Positions 57,939-64,000 of a stretch of 64,000 nucleotides of DNA are shown piece by piece. The DNA comes from Anastrepha obliqua (lineage: Eukaryota > Arthropoda > Insecta > Diptera > Tephritidae): assembly GCF_027943255.1 (NCBI RefSeq), contig NC_072893.1:57816001-57880000 (forward strand), given 5' to 3'. The notes beneath the pieces are model-generated. The model did no database searches and had not been told where the DNA came from. It saw nothing but the letters and a program-made list of their open reading frames with translations. Within the stretch, counting starts at the first letter, position 1. The number at the start of each line of letters is the position of its first letter. A program made the translations under genes and the position numbers.

Positions 57939-58029
57939 ATGACATTAATGTATCGCTTCTTTCTGGGCTCGATCAGTGAATATGAAAAGATGAGGATCGT
58001 TTTATTGCTGATTATTACGCTTATTAGAG
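57939..58029 (+). CDS. Candidate first coding exon of an unidentified secreted or membrane protein
   Basis: The ATG at 57939 sits in AACAATGAC, a good context for flies. It opens 30 codons plus one base: MTLMYRFFLGSISEYEKMRI then VLLLIITLIR. The frame runs into AGAG|GTAAAC, a plausible splice donor at 58029/58030. A second ATG precedes RIVLLLIITLI, a hydrophobic core typical of a signal peptide or anchor. The A- and CAA-rich leader upstream supports a real start. The downstream exon is not in the window, so the gene is not identifiable. A chance short frame cannot be excluded. Confidence 0.4.
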
Positions 58030-59175
58030 GTAAACAACAACAAAAAGCATTCAGTTTAAGTATTTCTTTGACAAAAACAAAATTCTAAACAAAATTTAAA
58101 AACGACCTTTTTTAAAACTTAAAAAAGAACAGAGACGCTAGAAAATAATCGTTTAATTTTAAGCATTTCTAGCTAGTAATAAAAAAAGCGGTATTTTATT
58201 TGGTATTGCAGAGCTGTCAAATTAAAGTGTCCATTAAAAAAATTTAAGTTATGCAAAAATGAAGAGTAGATTTTCATCAACAATAAAATTTCTTTTTATA
58301 CAAAAATGAAAAAAATAAGTTTATTAACAAATAAATTTTGTCCCATGCAAAATCGATAAAAACAAACTATTCACAAAAAATTTACTCTCATGAAAAATAA
58401 AAAAAATTGGTTACCCTGCAAAAAAACCACACCGAACTTAAAAAAAGAAGCATCTATCAACAATTTTTTTTTCACTCTTTGGCAGATAGCGACATAAACC
58501 AATATTTCGAACATGAAATTGTATCAGTTTCTCCTGTATACTCATGCACCTCCGTTATTCATCTTTTTCTTAAAACAAAACAAATTCGGTATGCTAAGTT
58601 TAAAAATCTTCGAGAAGTGATACCAAGCCACCCAGATCACTTTTTTTCAAGGGGAGACTGTAGAATATACTTAAAGTTGTAACAGTACTTTGAGGTTGCT
58701 TTTGCAAAAGAAACCTAAGTTGAACTAAAGTTCTAATTTGGCCAAATCTTAGCTAAGCAAAGTGTCATTCAAAATACGCGCCTAATTCTTGTTTTAAAGT
58801 AAAAAAACAAAATAAGTAAAAATTTATATTCTTTCAAGTTTAAATGTTTTTACGCAAAATATGTACGACTTCTAACAATTATTTGTGAAAAACCATCATT
58901 TCGTGAGTGTTACTCCTACCGTAAGGCACCTTTTCAAGACGAACTTATTTTAATTTTTGTAATTACTCTTATTTTCACTTGCTAATAATCAGCTGTTTGC
59001 CCAGATTAGAATCACTTAAGTCACCGATGTGCATGCTCGATATTTGCTCGAAAAGAAATTGGTGAGACGCAAAATCTTAAGTTAGAATTGAGTCCCGCAT
59101 GAAAATGCATTGTAATATTTGATCTTCATATTTTTCTATTTTCTTGAGACTGTGGGCACAAAACTCTAAAATTAT
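58030..59175. other. Possible intron, AT-rich
   Basis: This follows the candidate donor. No coding signal was recognised. The 91-codon frame at 58407-58682 has no domain. Confidence 0.35.
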
Positions 59176-59300
59176 AGAAAACGTTTTTTTTCTAATATCG
59201 GTTAGACCTCGGCAGGCGACCCCCGAGTAAATTTATGACACCTAGCAACAGCCAGAAACGCACTAAAAATTGGAGGAGAAGCTCGGCCTAACAATCCTAA
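59176..59300 (+). repeat. Degenerate SINE body fragment
   Basis: TTCTAATATCGGTTAGACCT, then CGGCAGGCGACC, CCGAGTAAATTTATGACA and GGAGGAGAAGCTCGGCC follow the SINE body order with gaps. The head is missing. Confidence 0.5.
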
Positions 59301-59716
59301 CACGACCAGCAAAAGTAGTACGCACTAATTATACAAGGTTGCGCAAAATGAATCACTCCCTCGAAAAATTTATAATTTTTTTAAATGGTCTCATACGTCA
59401 ATCATATTTCACGCTTAAGAACTAGACAGCTGCAGTATACAAACTGGCAAGCAATGGAGCGCGCATTATGATTAATATTTCCTACGGTTCCAGGGATTAA
59501 CAAAGGCCCACAACAAATGCCTTCCATTCAGATTTCTTCTGCTCCAGTCTCTTAGCTTAATTTCAGGTTAAATTCATGGCGCGCGTTTCCAAATCTAGCA
59601 ATCGTCTCCAAGCATTCGATAGCCTCCTTCACCTACGACTGTCTTGGGAATTCTAGTCAATAGCACGTATAGGATAAAATAAAAATTAACGTCACTCAAA
59701 ATCTTTTTTTATTTAG
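59301..59716. other. Spacer with a possible transposon end
   Basis: AGGTTGCGCAAAATGAATCA (59336-59355) resembles the strings at 25228 and 45859. The rest is unrecognised. Confidence 0.35.
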
Positions 59717-59729
59717 TTTTAATTTTGGT

Positions 59730-60052
59730 GGCCGCCGTAGCCGAATGGGTTGGTGCGTGATTACCATTCGGAATTCACAGAGAGGTCGTTGGTTCGAATC
59801 TCGGTGAAAGCAAAATTAATAAAAACATTTTTCTAATAGCGGTCGCCCCTCGGCAGGCAATGGCAAACCTCCGAGTGTATTTCTGCCATGAAAATGCTCC
59901 TCATAAAAATATCTGTCGTTCGGAGTCGGCTTGAAACTGTAGGTCCCTCCATTTGTGGAACAACATCAAAGACGCACACCACAAATAGGAGGAGGAGCTC
60001 GGCTAAACACCTAACAGAAGTGTAAGCGCCAATTATTTATTTTTTATTTTTT
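59730..60052 (+). repeat. Full-length tRNA-derived SINE (reference copy for this window)
   Basis: The 323-bp element lies between direct repeats TTTTAATTTTGGT (59717-59729 and 60053-60065). The head carries RNA polymerase III promoter elements: box A TAGCCGAATGG (59738-59748) and box B GGTTCGAATC (59791-59800). The body includes CTCGGCAGGCAATGGCAAAC, TCGGAGTCGGCTTGAAACTG and GGAGGAGGAGCTCGGC. The end reads GTGTAAGCGCCAATTA and then a T-rich tail. The 3' end shares CGCCAATTA with the RTE element. At least ten other partial copies occur in the window, in both orientations. Confidence 0.9.
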
Positions 60053-60065
60053 TTTTAATTTTGGT

Positions 60066-61315
60066 ACTAATTTTAAATTTGCGCCACCCTATTTTACAAT
60101 TATATATAGGTATATATGTCGTATACAGTGGCACCTCGATTTAACAGAGTAGCAGCGGATGGATAAGTTCTTCGAGATATTGCTAGTTCTGTCATTTTAT
60201 GATGTTAAAACAACAATATAAAGAAATTCCAAAAAAAAAAAAAAAAAATCCAATGAAATTCAGTAATGTGTACTATAGTTCCATAAAATGTTTTCAGTCT
60301 TTGTATGTTGAGTATAAATTTCCCAATCGATTTAAAATTAATTTCCTAATGAGATAAAAATTGTATGCACACCTCAGACCTCGAAGATATTTCAATACAA
60401 ATTTATGATTAATTCCCTAGTTAGTGCAAAGCTCGAAATATTTATAAGCACTACATTTAAAGTCTAATTTGACCCATATTGGGATTAAATGCTAAATTTG
60501 TATATGAAAATTCGTGAATAGGTAAAGAATTACAATAAACCAGAAAATAAAATGGTAGAAGTCTACAGAAAAATGATGCACATACAAGGCTGAAAAATGT
60601 ATAACATTTTAGAAAAGAGCTAAAACAAGATTTCTCGGAGACTCACATAAATATTTAACTTTGTAGAGGTTGTCCTGAAAATGTACATTGGGGTTTCATA
60701 CTTACTCTAACCATTCTAATTTTATACCTCTTTTTATATACACTCCATTTTTATAAAAATGTAGCTCATATTGCAGCAAAAATAATATAATGCAAAGTCT
60801 CAAACTTGATAAAAAATTTCTTCGAAACTTTGAACTTTTTAAACAGAATTAAAAAAAAAATTCTGAATACGTAGTTTTATAATCAATTGAATTTTAGTAC
60901 AACATAGTGTAAATTTCGAGTAACTACAAAATCCCATGATGTTTGACTATTTTTTTGTTGTTTTGTTGAAGTGTCACGTTCTTTCTTCTATTTGTGGTAT
61001 TTTGTAGCTACTGAAATTTGCACTTATTTACATTAAAATTATATAAATATAATAAATTTATTAATGAAAAGAAGGCCACCAAACTATGTATCCTGAAAAA
61101 TTCGGGATGAAAATCTTCATACAAATTTTGAAAATTTGAATTATTTGGTTTTTGTAGTAGTATGAACTATATTTTTATAAAAAAAAGTGGTGTATTTATA
61201 ATTTTGCAACAGGGTGTATAAGAGAAGAAAGCATAAGGGTACGTATTAATAGTGTTGAAGGCAAGTAAAAGACTGAAAAGGATACAAAAGTGGACTAAGA
61301 ATTATAAAATTCTGA
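60066..61315. other. AT-rich non-coding stretch
   Basis: AATTTGCGCCACCCTATTTT (60079-60098) and CAGTGGCACCTCGATTTAAC (60126-60145) look like ends of DNA transposons; the second resembles pogo/Tigger ends. No partner end or transposase was recognised. An A-run lies at about 60230-60249. Confidence 0.4.
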
Positions 61316-61464
61316 CATGAAAAAGCTCCTCATAAAAAATATTTCCTATTCGGAGTCGGTTTAAAACTGTAAGTCCCTCCATTTGTAGAACAACATCAAG
61401 GCGCACACCACAAATAGGAGAAGGAGCTCGGCCAAACACACAAAAATGGTTTAAGCGTCACTTA
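61316..61464 (+). repeat. SINE copy, 3' half
   Basis: It starts ATGAAAAAGCTCCTCATAAA and contains TCGGAGTCGGTTTAAAACTG and CACACCACAAATAGGAG. It ends GGTTTAAGCGTCAC before a TATA-repeat. The head is missing. Confidence 0.8.
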
Positions 61465-62997
61465 ATATACATATATAGGTATATATGTATATATAAATAT
61501 AAGATTATAAAATATATTATCCGAAGTCCATGTAGATTTTTAATGTTTTAGAAGTTCTCCAGAAAACGTATTACGTTTTATTTAACTAATCTTGCAAAAA
61601 ACTTTTTTGGACTGGCTGTAGAGAGTTTGGCACCTTAGTTGGTAATTACGGACATCTTAAATTTTATTACTTTAACGAAGTTATATTACTTCAATAGCTC
61701 GTTTGTGATTTTGAATGCTAAATATACGGATTTTCTTAATTTTCTTAAAACATTTCGTCACATCTGGGTCTCGAATCTGTGAGCTGTATGATTTACTCGT
61801 CTTATCCTTCAGGTGCAGGCTCTATGCGGGGTGACTGAGATTTCTTGGCTTTGATAAATCAAACATTAATAGAACAATAATGAAATACAGGTATATGAAA
61901 TGAGACCAAATGTCAGCCTTTTTTTGAAGTTTCAAATAACTCTATGTTATATTTGCCGGGCTTTTGTCATTAGGAATTGGATACCCCTGTCTTTCATTTA
62001 ATTTGATTTCATTTAGCTTAGATAAAGACGTTTCGTTACTGCTAGTACTCGTAGCTCAGAGCACTAGCCAAACAAAATTTTTAATGCCCCCTGTACTTTG
62101 AGTAGTAGTAAAGAACTCGAAATCGGCCGGAAACGAAATTATTAATGTGTACGATTTTTAACAGGTAGGCGAGTAATAATGTGAAAACAACAAAGCATTG
62201 AAACTCTTGAAAATAAAAGCTAGCGACACTAGAAAAACATAAGGAAATGCTTGGTTTTAGCAAATAATGAAGTAATTAGCGCAGCTGTTACATTCCTCAA
62301 ATGTTTAAAAATGGCCGTTTGGCCATACAAGTTTTCAAAGACAAGCAAGCCAAGTACAGCAAGAAAAGCCATCATTCATTTGGCCACCACTTTAAAAAGA
62401 AAGTGGCTGTTGCTCACCAGTGACACAGCTTAGTATACGAGGATTAGGCCTATGAAACTGGAACTCTCGCTTAAATGGTGATGGATTTTCCGAACAATTA
62501 AAGCGTGTACTATCATTCAATAGGTCATGAGACCTACTATGGAAATGAAACCACAAGTAATAACGATCGTCCTTTGACTCTACTCATAAAACCTATTTGC
62601 AATCGAATTCGTTAAAAGTCAAAGTTCGCACTGAAAATTTAAGTTCCCTTTGTTATAAATAAGAAAGACTAAAAAAGCCAAAAAGATAACACAAAGGGAT
62701 TTGCTTTGAAGGCAGTGCTCCACCAAAGCGAACAGAATGTGCAAAGAAATTGCTAGAGGAATGTAGCATGTCCCTCACTTCACAGATTTAGGATCTACTA
62801 CGGAATTGGAGATATACCTCGTAATTGTTTATCTTAACGGGCGAAACCGCTTCCATAGAAATGCACAGTGGATGGCGGCAAAAAATAGTTTTTCTAAAGT
62901 GGAAATTTTTAACCTTTCATGAATGCAATGTTTACTGAAATAATTAAAATAGATATATGGAATCTGAAAGGACTTTTAGTTTGGTGATCACGTTCAT
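61465..62997. other. Non-coding stretch, nothing recognised
   Basis: ATATATATGTAT repeats at the start (61468-61500), then unrecognised AT-rich DNA. The short open frames here have no domain. Confidence 0.4.
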
Positions 62998-63212
62998 ACG
63001 TTGGCTGGGCCATGTTGTCCGAATGGACACAAACGCTCCTGCTCTGAAAGTATTCGATGCTGTACCAGCTGGTGGTAGCAAAGGAAGAGCAAGGCCTCAT
63101 CTGCGTTGGAAAGATTAGGTGAAGCAGGACTTGGCTTCACTTGGTGTGTCCAACTGGCGCCGGTTAGCACGAGAAAGAAACGACTGGCGCGCTTTGTTAA
63201 ACTCGGCTAAAG
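62998..63212 (+). pseudogene. RTE-type LINE, C-terminal coding fragment
   Basis: The translation RWLGHVVRMDTNAPALKVFD, AVPAGGSKGRARPHLRWKD, stop, VKQDLASLGVSNWRRLARER and NDWRALLNSAK is nearly identical to the last 75 residues of the intact RTE protein. The match stops at about 63212, just before the expected 3' end, so the tail has been lost. There is one stop (TAG, 63116-63118). Confidence 0.85.
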
Positions 63213-63700
63213 TGGGCCTTCCCTTAGTTGGACCACAACTATTTTCGGATTACTCTAATATCTGGCCGAAGACTAATTTTAAAAATTCGAATTTAGAGAC
63301 TGGAATGTCTTGCCTTTTGTATGACAAGTGGGCATCACTGGTGAGTGACCACGCCCATTTTCAAAACTCCTCGTTATTCCAATGCAGTAGCAACCTACAT
63401 ATGTTAAACTTCAGCTTAACCGTATAACTCTTTCTTAAAAAGACGAGTCGACGTGGCAGTAGTGAATAATTCCTAAACGGTACCTTTCTTATCTCTTCTT
63501 TGACATTTGTGAAGTAGACAGAGCTACCTAATTATCCATTATAGAACAGCGCACTAAAATTATTAAAACTTCCTACGCTGTACTTTAAGAACAACTTATC
63601 GTGATTTTTTTAATTTAAATACGCGTCCAAATGAGTCGATAATATAAAGGTGGTGAAAAAGTTTCAAGCCATTTCTACGAGGCAGAACAGACGGGGGCTT
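63213..63700. other. Spacer, nothing recognised
   Basis: No gene or repeat was recognised. Confidence 0.4.
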
Positions 63701-63704
63701 TTTG

Positions 63705-63887
63705 AAAAGTGAAGAATATGTGAATAAACCAACAATAATTCCAAAGCTGAAATACAACATGCGGATCGAGATTTCCGAACTCAGTGTGATAATGTGTGAG
63801 CCAGTCCGTGAAAATATTAATTCTCGTATGACAGCCTGTAGACGTGCTCCTGGTGGGCATTTAAATGATGAAATTTTTCATTTTTTT
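63705..63887 (+). pseudogene. rosa-type mariner, C-terminal fragment
   Basis: The translation YVNKPTIIPKLKYNMRIEIS then MCEPVRENINSRMTACRRAP and GGHLNDEIFHFF ends in a stop. It corresponds to the tail of rosa transposases (pattern A.KP.TI..L...IR..I..I.....RV..N...R...C....GGHL.D.IF). The catalytic blocks are absent. Confidence 0.65.
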
Positions 63888-64000
63888 TAATAGGCGTATT
63901 TTGGACAAAAATAATGTACATGTTTTATTTTGAAACAAGACTTAGGCTCGTCTTTTGAAACACTTTTTATTCTATGCAGCGTTTAATACTAAGCTCGCCC

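Noticed and set aside
59730..59812. Possible functional tRNA gene (box A and box B at normal spacing)
   Set aside because: The tRNA-like head continues into a conserved 240-bp body that is repeated elsewhere, it has a target duplication, and it does not fold cleanly by eye into a cloverleaf; it is a SINE head.

Overview
The window is eukaryotic, AT-rich, non-coding-dominated DNA from an insect, most likely a dipteran and plausibly a tephritid fruit fly. That placement is an inference from the transposon content: rosa-type DD41D mariners, DD34D and DD37D mariners, RTE and RNase H-bearing non-LTR elements, a Ty1/copia element and a tRNA-derived SINE. It also rests on the style of the unique DNA, with TATG and CA microsatellites, CAA-rich leaders and short AT-rich spacers. 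There are no bacterial operons, no CRISPR array, no rRNA and no convincing free-standing tRNA gene.

Layout. 1-5.3 kb is a stack of nested relics: a minus-strand Ty1/copia 3' end (LTR, polypurine tract, pol) split by a plus-strand LINE, which is itself split by a rosa mariner; then RTE scraps, a SINE end and a P-element-like (THAP) relic. 5.3-20 kb is mostly unique DNA with isolated relics (mariner, SINE, DD37D mariner, an internally deleted RTE). 20-29 kb has an RTE block, a Jockey/CR1-like LINE end, a DD37D mariner whose left end is interrupted by a TIR-complete rosa derivative, an RNase H fragment, and SETMAR-type and rosa mariners. 29-42 kb alternates unique DNA with SINE, rosa, LINE and mariner relics, including a mariner split by an RTE insertion.

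The one intact protein gene is at 42719-45712: a 997-residue endonuclease/reverse transcriptase inside a full-length RTE element (42474-45742) flanked by a perfect 12-bp target-site duplication. 45.8-55.7 kb returns to relics: RTE 3' end, RNase H LINE, a TIR-bounded mariner deletion derivative, SINE-interrupted rosa copies and a DD34D mariner. 55.7-58.0 kb is unique DNA ending in a plausible first coding exon of a host gene (57939-58029, signal-peptide-like, followed by a GT donor). 58-64 kb carries the best SINE copy (59730-60052, 13-bp TSD), an RTE 3' coding fragment and a rosa C-terminus.

How the parts relate. The SINE and the RTE element end in the same short sequence (CGCCAATTA) just before their tails, so the RTE protein is the natural candidate for having mobilised the SINE. 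At least four rosa-type copies with different ends lack almost the same internal segment (the DNA-binding half of the transposase), which is the most unusual recurring pattern here. Everything except the RTE gene and the candidate exon looks non-functional. Calls come from reading motifs by eye; no database search was run.
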